Below are positions 18,575 to 29,100 of a stretch of 64,000 nucleotides of DNA, piece by piece. The stretch comes from JAGNXB01 sp942490895. Its GTDB lineage: Bacteria; Bacteroidota; Bacteroidia; Chitinophagales; Saprospiraceae. The notes beneath the pieces are model-generated. The model was not told the DNA's origin and searched no databases. It saw only the letters and a program-made list of their open reading frames with translations. The position numbers were made by a program, and so were the translations under genes. The stretch's first letter is position 1. The number at the start of each line of letters is the position of its first letter. The stretch spans positions 464,410 through 528,409 of the forward strand of contig CALNZC010000052.1 of assembly GCA_942490895.1 (NCBI GenBank), written 5' to 3'.

Positions 18575-19549
18575 CTAATACTTCCGGTCGGTCACGAAGT
18601 AGACCAGTTGTTCGAGAGACTGGCGGGAGGGTGAATCGGGAAATTCGTGGAGGATGGCAAAAGCTTCATCCCGGTAGGCGAGCATTTTATTGCGCGCATA
18701 GGTTAAACCTCCCTTTTCGAGGATCAGGGAATAAACCGTATCAAAGGTAGCCTTGGACTCACTGTTCTTTTTGATCATGCGCAGAATGCGCCGTTTTTCG
18801 CCTGCATCGGTCTGGGCCAGGCTGTAGATGAGGGGGAGGGTCAGTTTTTTCTCCTTGATATCGACGCCTTTCGGTTTACCAGTGGCTTCTTCGCCAAAGT
18901 CGAGTAGGTCATCCTTGATCTGGAAGGCCATCCCGATCTTTTCTCCAAAGGTGTACATGCGTAGCTGCAGGTCGGGATCCAATTGCGTGGAAGCCGAGCC
19001 AGCAGAGCAGGCCGCCGCGATCAGTGAAGCGGTCTTCTGACGGATGATGTCATAGTAAACAGATTCAGCGATATCCAGTCGCCGGGCTTTCTCCAGTTGG
19101 AGTAGCTCTCCCTCACTCATGTCTCGCACGGCACGGGAGAGGATCTTCAGCAGGATAAACTGGTCGTTGTCCAACGCCAGGAGTAGACCTCGACTGAGGA
19201 GATAGTCACCGACCAGGACGGCGATCTTATTCTTCCACAGAGCGTTGATCGAGAAGAAGCCCCTGCGCATCTGAGAGTCATCGACAACGTCATCATGGAC
19301 CAGGGTCGCTGTGTGGAGGATCTCCACCAAAGAAGCTGCATGGAAGGTGGGCTCTTCACACTCGCCGAACATGCGAGCAGATAGAAACACGAAGATTGGG
19401 CGGATCTGTTTGCCTTTGCGACGGACAATGTAGTAGGTGATCTTGTCCAGGAGGGCTACATCGCTCTTCAATGCCTCCCTGAAATGGGATTCAAAGGCTT
19501 CCAGTTCGGAAGCGACGGGGGCTTTGATCTGATCGAGATTCCAGGACAT
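18575..19549 (-). CDS. Polyprenyl synthetase (trans-isoprenyl diphosphate synthase)
   Basis: 324 residues from ATG 19,549 (MSWNLDQIKAPV); an upstream in-frame ATG at 19,573 would add eight residues without family resemblance. It condenses isopentenyl diphosphate onto allylic diphosphates to make a long polyprenyl chain, usually for menaquinone side chains. Both Asp-rich Mg2+ motifs are present: HDDVVDDSQMRRG (first) and IKDDLLDFGEE (second), with GKQIRP near the N-terminus and KTASLIAAACSAG in between. The product chain length cannot be fixed by eye. Confidence 0.93.
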   Translation of the reverse strand: MSWNLDQIKAPVASELEAFESHFREALKSDVALLDKITYYIVRRKGKQIRPIFVFLSARMFGECEEPTFHAASLVEILHTATLVHDDVVDDSQMRRGFFSINALWKNKIAVLVGDYLLSRGLLLALDNDQFILLKILSRAVRDMSEGELLQLEKARRLDIAESVYYDIIRQKTASLIAAACSAGSASTQLDPDLQLRMYTFGEKIGMAFQIKDDLLDFGEEATGKPKGVDIKEKKLTLPLIYSLAQTDAGEKRRILRMIKKNSESKATFDTVYSLILEKGGLTYARNKMLAYRDEAFAILHEFPDSPSRQSLEQLVYFVTDRKY

Positions 19550-19788
19550 CACAATGTATTCTTCTCCGAACAAGGCCGGAGCGATTCGGGTTCAAAGTTG
19601 CGATAATTCACCGGAATGGCGAAGTGGGGGGATATGGAAAGACATGGAATGGGTGGAAACGGTTAAAACCGTTGCCAGTTTCGTCGATGACGATCAACCC
19701 TGGGGTAGCCTCTGCCGGCGGTCAGGAAACCCTGGGCTAAGCAGGAACAGGTGAAGACAGCAGGGTCATGCTTGTCGATTGCCCGGAT

Positions 19789-20454
19789 TTATTGGCCGGA
19801 GACATTGCCACCGGCATAGCCTTCGAACACAAATACCGCGGGATCAGGTCCAGGGTAATCTGCTGCATTGAAGGTATAGCTGGTGCCTGTATTCCCGGCA
19901 CAGGGGTTTGCGGGGTTGAAGAACTGGATGTCTTCCGGATAAAATCTCCATGGCAATGCCTCCAATGGCGAAGCTGCCAGAACAGCCCCACGCAAGGCCA
20001 GTAGATCGGAGACCGACAGATTGCAATTGTTGTTCACATCTCCGGCGATCAGCAATTGAGGTACATCAATGTTTTTGATCCCAATCAAATGTTTTTGAAT
20101 GATCAACATGTCATAAACGGACACTTTGAGCGGCAGGGGAATGGGGCCCGTGAGGATCTTCACTTCGTAGGAGCCTGCGGGATCAACGGCAAACAGTGCT
20201 TCTCCCGCAGCATTGGTCAGGAGTGTATCGGTTGCCTGGGTGTTGGTATTGATCAGGACGACCTTCGCCTGAGGCACGCCATCCTGGGAAGGATCTGAGG
20301 CATAGGGGTCAATAGCCCGGACGAGGACCTGGTCCACACTCATCTGTTGCAAGGGATGGCCAGGATCTGGCGGGGTGGCCATCATAAGGTCAGAAATACC
20401 GACAATCAAGGCGACCATCAAGGATGCTCTCAGGAGGGCAGATCGAGTCATCAT
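19789..20454 (-). CDS. Small secreted dockerin-like protein (paralogue 1 of the surface cluster)
   Basis: 221 residues. A signal peptide (LRASLMVALIVGISDLMMA) is followed by a beta-sandwich-like segment (VPQAKVVLINTNTQATDTLL) and then the block shared with the large neighbours: SVYDMLIIQKHLIGIK, a dockerin-like calcium motif LIAGDVNNNCNLSVSDLLAL, then PWRFYPEDIQFFNP. It ends at GGNVSGQ, equivalent to the VGDINGDH position of its relatives, so it lacks their cohesin-like and T9SS domains. Without a sorting domain it should stay in the periplasm or be carried by a partner. It may be a truncated copy; no remnant of the missing part was recognised after its stop. Confidence 0.78.
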   Translation of the reverse strand: MMTRSALLRASLMVALIVGISDLMMATPPDPGHPLQQMSVDQVLVRAIDPYASDPSQDGVPQAKVVLINTNTQATDTLLTNAAGEALFAVDPAGSYEVKILTGPIPLPLKVSVYDMLIIQKHLIGIKNIDVPQLLIAGDVNNNCNLSVSDLLALRGAVLAASPLEALPWRFYPEDIQFFNPANPCAGNTGTSYTFNAADYPGPDPAVFVFEGYAGGNVSGQ

Positions 20455-20493
20455 TTGCGAAATAGTTGAGTGAATGGATGTAAAAGTGGGGAA

Positions 20494-22461
20494 TTATTCT
20501 TGAATATAGGTGCTACAACTGGCGGATTGGTTGCCTGAACTGATGCGAACGAAGTACATCCCGGAGGTAAAATGGGTCAATGGCAGGTCCAGCCGTTGGT
20601 GACCGGCCTTCAAGTTTATGTGTTGGTCGTATTGTACCCGTCCCAGCTGATCAGAGAGGGTGACGTGGTAGACGCCGGTTGTTGAGGGGTGGACCATGAA
20701 TGAAATTGACGTCTCTGATCTACCGATGATCGGCTGTATGGTAAGCTGATGTTTATCAGCTCGTGACCAGGACAATTCCAGTCCTTTCCGCTCACCTTGT
20801 CGAGTATAGATGCGTGGGTGTAAACCTCCCTGGGCCATCTTAATGGAGTTAGATAGTTGGCCTTCTTTCATGGCCGTCAGATGAAGATCGAATTGAGGAA
20901 AATCACCAGGAGATTCCACTACCCAAAGGATACGGATATGGCCAGTGGATTGATCCTGCTCCCAGGTGAGTTCACCGGTTCCGGTGTTTTGGAGATCCGA
21001 GAAGGTCAGGATATCTGGATCCAGGATCAATTCACATTGCAGGGCGGCGATTGACTCACTCGAAATAGGAAAAACGGATACTTGAATCTGTTCTCCTCGG
21101 GAGAACGTTTGCTCTGTCAGTGACAAGGGGATTTCTTCATACGCAGAACGCGTATCTCCTGTCTGAAATGGATCGACCAGGTGGCCATGGTTGAGGTCGC
21201 CGAGTTTGTAGCCGATCAAACCGGGCTCATTTGTGTTTGGAGATAATGCAGAATAATACTCCAAAGGAAAATACCCAAAACAGTTAAATTGTTCCACTGC
21301 CGCAACAGCTGTTGGAATAAACCTCCAGGAACTAATGCTGTCCACCCCGGCCCAGTTTGTTAGAATGCCTTTACGCAGCAGTAGATAATCGGCAATTGTC
21401 AATTGACAATCCTCATTGATATCCCCGGCTGCTGTCTGCAATATTTCTGATTGAGCCGTTTGATGGACAATAAATTGCTTCAATAGTGAAAGGTCGTATA
21501 CGTCAATACCATTTATTGGTGAATCCTTTTTTTGAATGTGTACAAAAGAGCGAGGCTTTTTATTAGCCAAAATATAGTATGGCAAAATTTGAAATTTATT
21601 TTCAACAAACTGGATTGAATCTAGAAAATTTCCACCACAATACTGATAAATATCAATTACAATTTCAATATTATTTAAAATAATGTCTCCATGTACATTT
21701 TCGATAATAAACTTCGGTATTGATAAATCACCACACGGTGACACCCAATCTACCACCTCAACATTGGATACGCAATAATCCCAATTATTCGCTTCATCTC
21801 CTACCCAAACAGCAAACTCAAATTTATTACAGGGATAGTATTGAGATACCTTGTCAACAAGATCATCACAATCAATTTTACTCTCCAGTACGGCATCCTG
21901 GTCAGGTACACTTTGTCCAACACCCACATCTTCGTATCGTTCCAGTCTAACCGAGAGCTGATCTGATAATGTCACATTATCCGAACTCGTGTTTTGATCA
22001 TAGAGGTCTTCCAAATAGATAGCTTTTACTCCACTGCTTGGTAAAAGATCGATCACATATTCTTTACACGAAGGATGCGGCTTCTTACAATCCTTCACCG
22101 ATACCACCTGTTGACAACTGCTCACCCCTCCACAGCCATCTGCGGCCCAAAAGGTGATGGTATGGACGCCTAAAGGAAATTCGCCACTGGCATCCGGCTT
22201 GGTCAATGCCTGATCGACTGATCCATCACTGCCAAGATCGATGTGGGTGGTCCAGTATAATCCTGGATTGGAAATACAATGATTGGTCACATCTGCTTTG
22301 AGGTCCACATGGATCAGGTCGTCCTTGGTGCCATAGCTGCAGACTTCGACATCCGAACAATCCAGGAAGGTGGGTGGTGGGATCTGAGCACAAAGAGAGT
22401 CGGGTAACAGTAAACCTGTAAGCAAAAAAATGAAAGAAATATACTTTATTAGATACTTCAT
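20494..22461 (-). CDS. T9SS-sorted surface protein with HYR-like and dockerin-like domains (paralogue 2)
   Basis: 655 residues. A signal peptide ends at SLCAQ. The mature part begins PPPTFLDCSDVEVCSYGTKD, a HYR-type segment nearly identical to the neighbour at 23,105, then SVKDCKKPHP, VWVGDEANNWDYC, a YDLSLLKQFIVHQT segment with dockerin-like AGDINEDCQLTIADYLLLRK, a divergent cohesin-like domain (about 440-560) and a T9SS sorting domain ending GMYFVRISSGNQSASCSTYI. The middle (about residues 230-330) is more divergent than in other members, with a run of Ile/Asn-rich strands. Function unknown; surface display is expected. Confidence 0.82.
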   Translation of the reverse strand: MKYLIKYISFIFLLTGLLLPDSLCAQIPPPTFLDCSDVEVCSYGTKDDLIHVDLKADVTNHCISNPGLYWTTHIDLGSDGSVDQALTKPDASGEFPLGVHTITFWAADGCGGVSSCQQVVSVKDCKKPHPSCKEYVIDLLPSSGVKAIYLEDLYDQNTSSDNVTLSDQLSVRLERYEDVGVGQSVPDQDAVLESKIDCDDLVDKVSQYYPCNKFEFAVWVGDEANNWDYCVSNVEVVDWVSPCGDLSIPKFIIENVHGDIILNNIEIVIDIYQYCGGNFLDSIQFVENKFQILPYYILANKKPRSFVHIQKKDSPINGIDVYDLSLLKQFIVHQTAQSEILQTAAGDINEDCQLTIADYLLLRKGILTNWAGVDSISSWRFIPTAVAAVEQFNCFGYFPLEYYSALSPNTNEPGLIGYKLGDLNHGHLVDPFQTGDTRSAYEEIPLSLTEQTFSRGEQIQVSVFPISSESIAALQCELILDPDILTFSDLQNTGTGELTWEQDQSTGHIRILWVVESPGDFPQFDLHLTAMKEGQLSNSIKMAQGGLHPRIYTRQGERKGLELSWSRADKHQLTIQPIIGRSETSISFMVHPSTTGVYHVTLSDQLGRVQYDQHINLKAGHQRLDLPLTHFTSGMYFVRISSGNQSASCSTYIQE

Positions 22462-23104
22462 TATGATGTATCGTTCAAAACTCGGGTTTGAGCTAAGAGG
22501 TGAATCTCAATATTTAATCCAGATGTTTACAATTCAAATCAAATTGACCTTGATGCAGATGCAGAATTCCACCCTAAGCCATCAACGCAAATTTTGTCTG
22601 AAGTAGCTCTAGCCTGGCCCGGCTCATGCCGCCGAGGCACCTCCTTTTTGTCTTGGCAAAAAGGAGGGAAAAACCGCTGTCGCCAAAAGGGGCCTTCGTT
22701 TTCATATTCAATATTTCACTTGTCGCATCTCATGCTTGAAAATTCATTACATCAGGACCCGGCCACTCCTATTTGATCGATCATTCGTTATTAGTTTCGG
22801 TATTCACTCATCTCATTCCAAGATCAGATCAGGTTTGGATTTCGACCAAATAATGCGGCAATCTTCCATTTGGAACCCCGTGTTAGCGGTTCAATAGTTT
22901 GTCTTGGTTAATAAAACGGGTCCCTGATGTGTCTCGGAGGCCCTGGTTTGGCGACGAAATGAATGGCCCGAGCAACAACACTATCATGTTTAAACAAAGT
23001 TACAGATACACTTGAAGAACTTCAATTTCGATCATATGACTAAGTTGTTATCAACAATGGTTTTATCACATCTAAAATATTCTGGATGCTTGTGAATTGA
23101 AACA
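22462..23104. other. Intergenic spacer with one hairpin
   Basis: 643 bases between two minus-strand genes, without a supported gene. It holds a perfect 10-base inverted repeat (CTCCTTTTTG at 22,641-22,650 and CAAAAAGGAG at 22,657-22,666, 6-base loop). Neither side is followed by a T-run, so it is not a typical terminator. Confidence 0.6.
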
Positions 23105-25093
23105 TCATTCTTTGACGATCATCCGCTTGGTGGCCACCTGACCATCAAATTGGACCGTATAATAAAGCACACCCTGTACCGGCAGTTCTGATCTACTTAA
23201 GACAAATGCATTGACTCCAAATTCGAAACTTGCATTGGACTTGTAAAGGACCTTCCCCATGACATCGTATACGGTCAGGGTCGCTTCGCCTGACTCTGGC
23301 AAATAGAATCTGATCCGGGTCAGGTCTCCAAACGGATTGGGTTCATTTTGATACAATTCGAAGCCATTGTCGATCGGGTCATTCGTACCAAAGTGGAGTT
23401 GGACATCCAATATCTCCTCATCACGATCATAGGCCTCTGCAGGCGTCACATGAGAACTCACTGTTAATACTTCACTCAACAAGCCATCGGTCACTGCTCG
23501 CATTCGTACGATGTAAAGCTCTTCACCATCCTCGAGTGTTGTTGGCCCAGAATTATTCCAGCTTGTGGTCAGCCTACCCTCAGCACTTTTTGAAAGTCCA
23601 AAATTGGATAGATCCAAGCAGGACCATTGAGGGGTCACATTGACAAATTCCGCCTTGCTGTTATCCAACTCCAGTGTGTACTGAAAACCCAAAATATCGA
23701 TGAAGTCTTTTGCTGTGATGACTATATCATATTCACGACCGGCAAATAATTTCTGGTCTTGAATGCCAAACTTCAGGGAGCCAATTGAATACCTGTACTC
23801 CGATTCCAGAAAATAATCTGTGGCATGATCTCCGCTGATATCTCCGATCTTTACACCAATAAAATTTGCACCGAGAAAACCAATGCTCGATGTGACATCA
23901 AAAGAAACCGTTTCTGCAAAATTACAGGGTTTCATTGGGTCCGGAAAAATAAAATTGGCATCCACAAAACGCCAGCTTGTATTGTTTTTAAACGCAGCAT
24001 TTTCCGGATCCAGGATCATTCGACGCAAGTCAATGAGATCAGCAATAGAAAGGGAGCAGTTGTTGTTGATATCTGCCGCGATGATTTCATATGGACTTGT
24101 CAGTGGTTTGATGCCCAAAAAATGACGTTGCAAAAGGATAAGGTCATAGGTCGTCACCCCATTTAGCGGGTTAATATCTTTTACAGGAGTCAACGTATAG
24201 AATCCTGCTTGAAAAAGCATAAAGCTCACCACGCCTGCATTTCCAGTCACCTGGGTCCAATGGTTATTAGCTGGAGCAGCACACTCGACCGCCACCAATT
24301 CAACAGGTTCAAGGCCCTCATTTGTAATATAACATGATAACACAGGCGAAGGGTAACATCCACAAGCGCCCATCCAATCTTCAACCTGAATAGTGGTCAC
24401 GCAATAATCCCAGTTGCCTGCCGCATCACCAACCCAAACAGCCACTTCAACTACTGGACTCATGGTAACAGGCGGCAAGTCATCACAAGTCATTACGACT
24501 GATACGGCTGCGTCCGCATCCGGGGCATCCTGACCAGGCCCAACTTTATCCAACCGTTCCACTAAAATTTGCAGATCGCCATATTCAGTGAGATTATCGT
24601 AGCTATTCCCTATCTCCAGGCTTGTAGCCATTATTTCTGCCATGCCCGAAGAAGGCATCAGATCAATGGTCACCGCATTACAAATCGGTGTTGGCTTTTT
24701 GCAATCCCTCACCGTCACCACCCGCTGACAGCTACTTACTCCACCACAGCCATCTGCCGCCCAGAAGGTGATGGTATGGATGCCTAAGGGAAATTCGCCA
24801 CTCGCATCCGGCTTGGTCAATGCTTGATCAACTGATCCATCGTTGTACAGATCGATATGGGTGGTCCAGTACAATCCCGGATTGGAAATACAGTGATTGG
24901 TCACTGCTGCTTTGAGGTCCACATGGATCAAGTCGTCCTTGGTGCCATAGCTGCAGACTTCGACATCCGCACAATCCAGGAAGGTGGGAGGTGGGACTTG
25001 GGCATCCAGTGAATAACTGAAAAGGAGGATGAATCCTGGAACCAATCCCTTAATCCATAAATGGACACTCAGAAGTGAACGATGTTTTTCCAT
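23105..25093 (-). CDS. T9SS-sorted surface protein with HYR-, dockerin- and cohesin-like domains (paralogue 3)
   Basis: 662 residues. A signal peptide ends at SLDAQV. The first 100 mature residues are almost identical to paralogue 2 (FLDCADVEVCSYGTKDD, TFWAADGCGGVSSCQ). Then come CKKPTPICNAVTIDLMPSSG, WVGDAAGNWDYCVTT, LNGVTTYDLILLQRHFLGIK, the dockerin-like IIAADINNNCSLSIADLIDL, WRFVDANFIFPDP, a cohesin-like domain (about 435-570; FQYTLELDNSKAEFVNV) and a T9SS domain starting YQNEPNPFGDLTRIRF and ending KRMIVKE. This is the compact form of the C-terminal block of the giants. It should be exported and anchored at the surface; ligand unknown. Confidence 0.86.
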   Translation of the reverse strand: MEKHRSLLSVHLWIKGLVPGFILLFSYSLDAQVPPPTFLDCADVEVCSYGTKDDLIHVDLKAAVTNHCISNPGLYWTTHIDLYNDGSVDQALTKPDASGEFPLGIHTITFWAADGCGGVSSCQRVVTVRDCKKPTPICNAVTIDLMPSSGMAEIMATSLEIGNSYDNLTEYGDLQILVERLDKVGPGQDAPDADAAVSVVMTCDDLPPVTMSPVVEVAVWVGDAAGNWDYCVTTIQVEDWMGACGCYPSPVLSCYITNEGLEPVELVAVECAAPANNHWTQVTGNAGVVSFMLFQAGFYTLTPVKDINPLNGVTTYDLILLQRHFLGIKPLTSPYEIIAADINNNCSLSIADLIDLRRMILDPENAAFKNNTSWRFVDANFIFPDPMKPCNFAETVSFDVTSSIGFLGANFIGVKIGDISGDHATDYFLESEYRYSIGSLKFGIQDQKLFAGREYDIVITAKDFIDILGFQYTLELDNSKAEFVNVTPQWSCLDLSNFGLSKSAEGRLTTSWNNSGPTTLEDGEELYIVRMRAVTDGLLSEVLTVSSHVTPAEAYDRDEEILDVQLHFGTNDPIDNGFELYQNEPNPFGDLTRIRFYLPESGEATLTVYDVMGKVLYKSNASFEFGVNAFVLSRSELPVQGVLYYTVQFDGQVATKRMIVKE

Positions 25094-25427
25094 GGGACGT
25101 CAGGATTGAAAAATGGAGCCTAATAAAGATACTCTAGTCAATAGAAAGGTGCAATAACTGGTAGAACGGTTGCCTGGATAAGTCCATAAACGGCCATCCT
25201 GCTTGCATTACATAGTGGTTTCAATCGTTTTGCGTAAATCTGGTATGCGGCAAGCACTCTAGCTGCACTTTGAGTGCCATCAAGGGCCGGCCCGAAAACC
25301 TATGGCTTCGAGGCAACTTTCATCCGCACCATCCGTATGGAATATATTCAGGAAAGTCTTCCTGGAAATACTGTATCCCGAACAGAGGCCGATGGAATTG
25401 CATTGGGTCCTCCCTGAATACACACTT
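25094..25427. other. Divergent intergenic spacer
   Basis: 334 bases between paralogue 3 (minus) and the small membrane protein (plus). Both promoters should lie here, but no clear TAnnTTTG box with a proper -33 partner was found. Confidence 0.5.
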
Positions 25428-26057
25428 ATGGAAAAACAACACAATAATCGATTCCTGGCCTGGCTTTTTGATGCCTTTATCCTGGAATGCGTATTCCTCC
25501 CAATTCGGTATGCTCTTCTGGAAAATCAAAACCTGCTCAGCTATGCAGGTCTCTTCTTATTGTTGGGCGTTTTTGTTCTTTCTATCATCTATCATATGCG
25601 CTGGACCCATGGTACAACCTGGATCAGTCCTGGAGAAACCATGATCGGTGTCCAACTGAAAGAAGGTGTGAAAGTCCAAACCAATCCGTTCACTATCCGT
25701 CGACTTGTCCTGATCATATTGATCATTTTCAATCTCATCAGCACGGCTCGTACCCTGGACCCATCGGCCATCTCCTATTTTGGCCAATCCGGAATGGTGT
25801 TCATCTGGTTTTTCGGCTCTATCTACAATGTGATCCTCTTAACCGGTATCTGGCTACTTGGCCAGGCCAGGAAAATGGGATTGATCCTGATCATGCTGGC
25901 GTTTCTACTCATGTTCGCTGCTCAATTGACGAATGTCGCCTACTTTGATATGCCACAATTCACGAGCAATATGTGGAATGCCCTCTTTTTGCTGTTAGCT
26001 AATCTGGCTATTGGCGGTTACTATTTCCATAAACAAAGCATAACCATCGACAGCTGA
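25428..26057 (+). CDS. RDD-like membrane protein
   Basis: 209 residues from ATG 25,428 (MEKQHNNRFLAWLFDAFILE); an earlier in-frame start would add 42 residues that look non-coding. It has about five hydrophobic segments. The opening RFLAWLFDAFI, the Arg/Trp-rich YHMRWTHGTTWISPGE and the later IGVQLKEGVKV resemble RDD-family membrane proteins, whose role is mostly unknown. A paralogue at 38,566-39,205 lies on the far side of the giant gene. It is followed by a hairpin terminator shared with the giant gene on the other strand. Confidence 0.72.
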   Translation: MEKQHNNRFLAWLFDAFILECVFLPIRYALLENQNLLSYAGLFLLLGVFVLSIIYHMRWTHGTTWISPGETMIGVQLKEGVKVQTNPFTIRRLVLIILIIFNLISTARTLDPSAISYFGQSGMVFIWFFGSIYNVILLTGIWLLGQARKMGLILIMLAFLLMFAAQLTNVAYFDMPQFTSNMWNALFLLLANLAIGGYYFHKQSITIDS

Positions 26058-26079
26058 TCCGGAGTGGATAGAAATAAAT

Positions 26080-26116
26080 AAAAGCCCCGAATGCAGATGC
26101 ACTCGGGGCTTTTTTA
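26080..26116. terminator. Bidirectional rho-independent terminator
   Basis: Stem AAAAGCCCCGA / TCGGGGCTTTTTT around a 12-base loop. The T-run is good on the plus strand (after the RDD-like gene) and acceptable on the minus strand (TTTTATTTATTT, after the 3757-residue gene), so it can serve both convergent genes. Confidence 0.85.
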
Positions 26117-26131
26117 TTTCAGGTTACTTTC

Positions 26132-29100
26132 TTATTCCTGCATGGTCATTCGCATGGTTGCGATATGCTCTCCACTTTGCAAGGTGTAATACAACATTCC
26201 CTGGTTCGTCAGGTCTGAACTGCGAAGGACGATCTCGTTGTATCCGCGAGCAAAATCATTCTCAGAGCGATAGACGACCTTCCCTGTTACATCATGAACT
26301 GTCAGGACCACTTCCCCGCCTTCCGGCAGTTCGAAGCCAATCCGTGTGAATTCATTGAACGGGTTCGGAATGTTCTGGTAGAGTACGAAGTCACCTCCGA
26401 TCACCAGACCATTGTCGAAACGGAAACGCACGTCCAACAGCTCGTCCTGTGCATCATACGCTTCTGCGCGAGTGATGTGTGAGTTGACCTGGAAGACCTG
26501 GCTCAAGAGACAATTTTCGCGGGCTTTCACCTTGATCGCAAAGAGGACTGTTCCATCTTCGAGGGTGATCGCTTCAAAGCTGTTCCAGCTTGTTGTGATC
26601 ATGCCTTTACCCTGCTGCTCCAGGCCGAAGTTTCCTCGGCTCAGATCTGTCCAACGAGCTTCCACATCCAGGAGTTCGATCCGGGTTGGATCCAGCTCCA
26701 TGGTATATTGGTAACCCTGGATTGCCGCAAAATTCTCGGCAGTGACCTCAATGATCCGTTCTTCGCCGGCGGTCAACTGGAGGTCATTCACCAGGAAGGT
26801 AAGGTCTCCAGCCACGTTCCGGACTTCAGATCCGATCAGTGTATTCGGCTTATGATCACCATTGATATCCCCCACTTTGATGGCCTTGAAGTTGGCAACA
26901 TTGATGTTATCCAATCCTTCAAACTGCTTGAATTCCTGCCACTGACAAGGCTTGGTCGGCTTAGGGAACACGTAGTTCTCCTCGACAAAGCGCCAGCTGG
27001 TATTATCTGGGAAGTGGTCTTGAGGCGCCAGAATCATCTTCCGGAGTCCGACAATATCACCTACAGAAATCGAACAGGTATTGTTTACATCACCAGCGAT
27101 GTATTCATGCGGGTGAGTAAATGATTTGATTCCCAGAATATGCTTCTGCATCAAGAGCAGGTCATAGGTGGAAACACCATTCAATGGTTGGACATCTTTC
27201 ATCGGGGTAACGATATAGAAGCCAGCCTTATCCAGATTGTTGAAACCGTAACTTCCCAGCCCACTACTCATTTGCAGAGCAGTTGACGTACCAGAAAGGT
27301 TCATCTCCACATCTTCGATGGCCTCACCAGCCTTATTCACTATTGTTCCTGAGATCACATTCTTTGAAGATCCACAAGCACCCAGGTTGTCTTCAACAGT
27401 TACTGTTGTCGTACAGAAGTCCCAGTTGCCCGCTTCATCACCAACCCATACTTCGACAAGGACATCGGAGTTTGGTCCCAGGTCGTCGCAAGTCACAGTG
27501 ACTGCATCGCTGGTTGGAGGTGTTTGCTGGTCAGACTGGTCAGCACGAATGACCCGAATGATCAAGTTGCTGTAATCTGTACAGTTATCATAGCTGTCAC
27601 CGACTTCCAGGCTTTTCGCCCAGACTTGAGCTGTGCCATTCATCAATGAATCCGGAGAAAGCATCAGATCAACGGAAACTGCATGACAGACTGGAGTTGG
27701 CTTCTTACAATCTTTGATCGTAAAGTTCTGGGTACAGGTGGTAAAGTTGCCACAATGATCACTGGCCTTCCAGGTCACCCGATGGGTTCCCATGGTAAAG
27801 ACACCAGTCAATACATTTCCTGTTCCGATGGAGTCAACACTTCCGTCTGCATTCAGGTCCAGTTCGAATCCGTAGGCCAGGTCGCCTGCAGCTGTGCAAT
27901 CATCTTCAGCCGTGGCTGTGATATTCACACCTCCTTCGACACAGTTTTCATCATAAGAGCAGATATCCAAATCCTCGCAGCCGACAAAGGCTGGGGCTTT
28001 ATCATCATTCACCATAATGATCTGTGTGAACGTAAAGTATCCGTCACCGTCATCTTCCCATGCGCGACATCCCTGAGGAGACGGGCAGAGTCCATGCCAT
28101 TCGACCAATGGATACCATTCTTCAAGATCAGGACAACTGACTGGCAGACCCATGGCCGTATTCACATAGCGGAATACATGGGGGCCATTACCTGCATTGG
28201 TGATATTCACCACCTGCTGCTTGGTCGTATTGATGTCCATTCTGAAGCTGGTACCGCCCATGTAGGTAGCACTGTATCCATCTTTTTCAATCAACCCGCC
28301 GATCTCTGCAGATCCACTGGTCACATACTTCAATGTCAACCGGTCTCCAGGGCGCAATTTCTTCGCCAGGATCAGGGAATTGATCGAAGTGGTAAATGTG
28401 ACCACTTCAAGGTCAGCGTCAATAGACGACACCATGAGGTCTACAATACCATCCGGAGTATAGGTACACCATTCTTTAACGATCCAGGTCCGCTCTACTT
28501 TGAGGCATGCGCCTGAAGTTTCCAGCACCTGATCAACATATTCGATGGCGACTACTTCACAATCACCATTATGGATTGGATATCCAGCAATGAGGCTATC
28601 GTTCAATGCACTGCACTCGACTGTTACATCGCAAGGGAATTGGACCGTCAGTTGCGTAGGATCATCAAAATAGATCCGTTGGATACAGCTGCTATTGTTG
28701 CCTGAAGCATCTTCAGCTCTCCAACGACGATTGATGAATTGACCTTCTTCACAATCCGGAACATCTCCCAGATCCTGATAGTCGATCTCCAATCCACATC
28801 TGGAAGCATTATCCACAACATGTGGAACAAGTGACAGAGGCGTACCATATCCGATATGCAGACAAACCTCACCAATGACACCACCACCGATCGGGGCAGT
28901 ATCTTCTACCACCAGTAACCAGGTGTTTGTGGCACAGAAGGAATGACTTGAACCTGCAACAGCATCTTTAAGGTCAGTTCCCAGTACATCAATGAACTCT
29001 AGTGTTTGGGAGTTGATGACTTTGAACAGATACGGCCAGCCCTGTGTCAGATCCGGCAGGATCGCTCCTGTGTGATCTGTGTATTTCAGTACGATATCAT

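Noticed and set aside
22641..22666. Terminator for the gene at 23,105
   Set aside because: The stem is good, but no T-run follows on either strand and it is about 440 bases after the stop codon.
27683..28516. A 277-codon plus-strand frame opposite the first giant
   Set aside because: It lies entirely inside the coding region of the giant on the other strand, has no domain, and its composition is that of a shadow frame.
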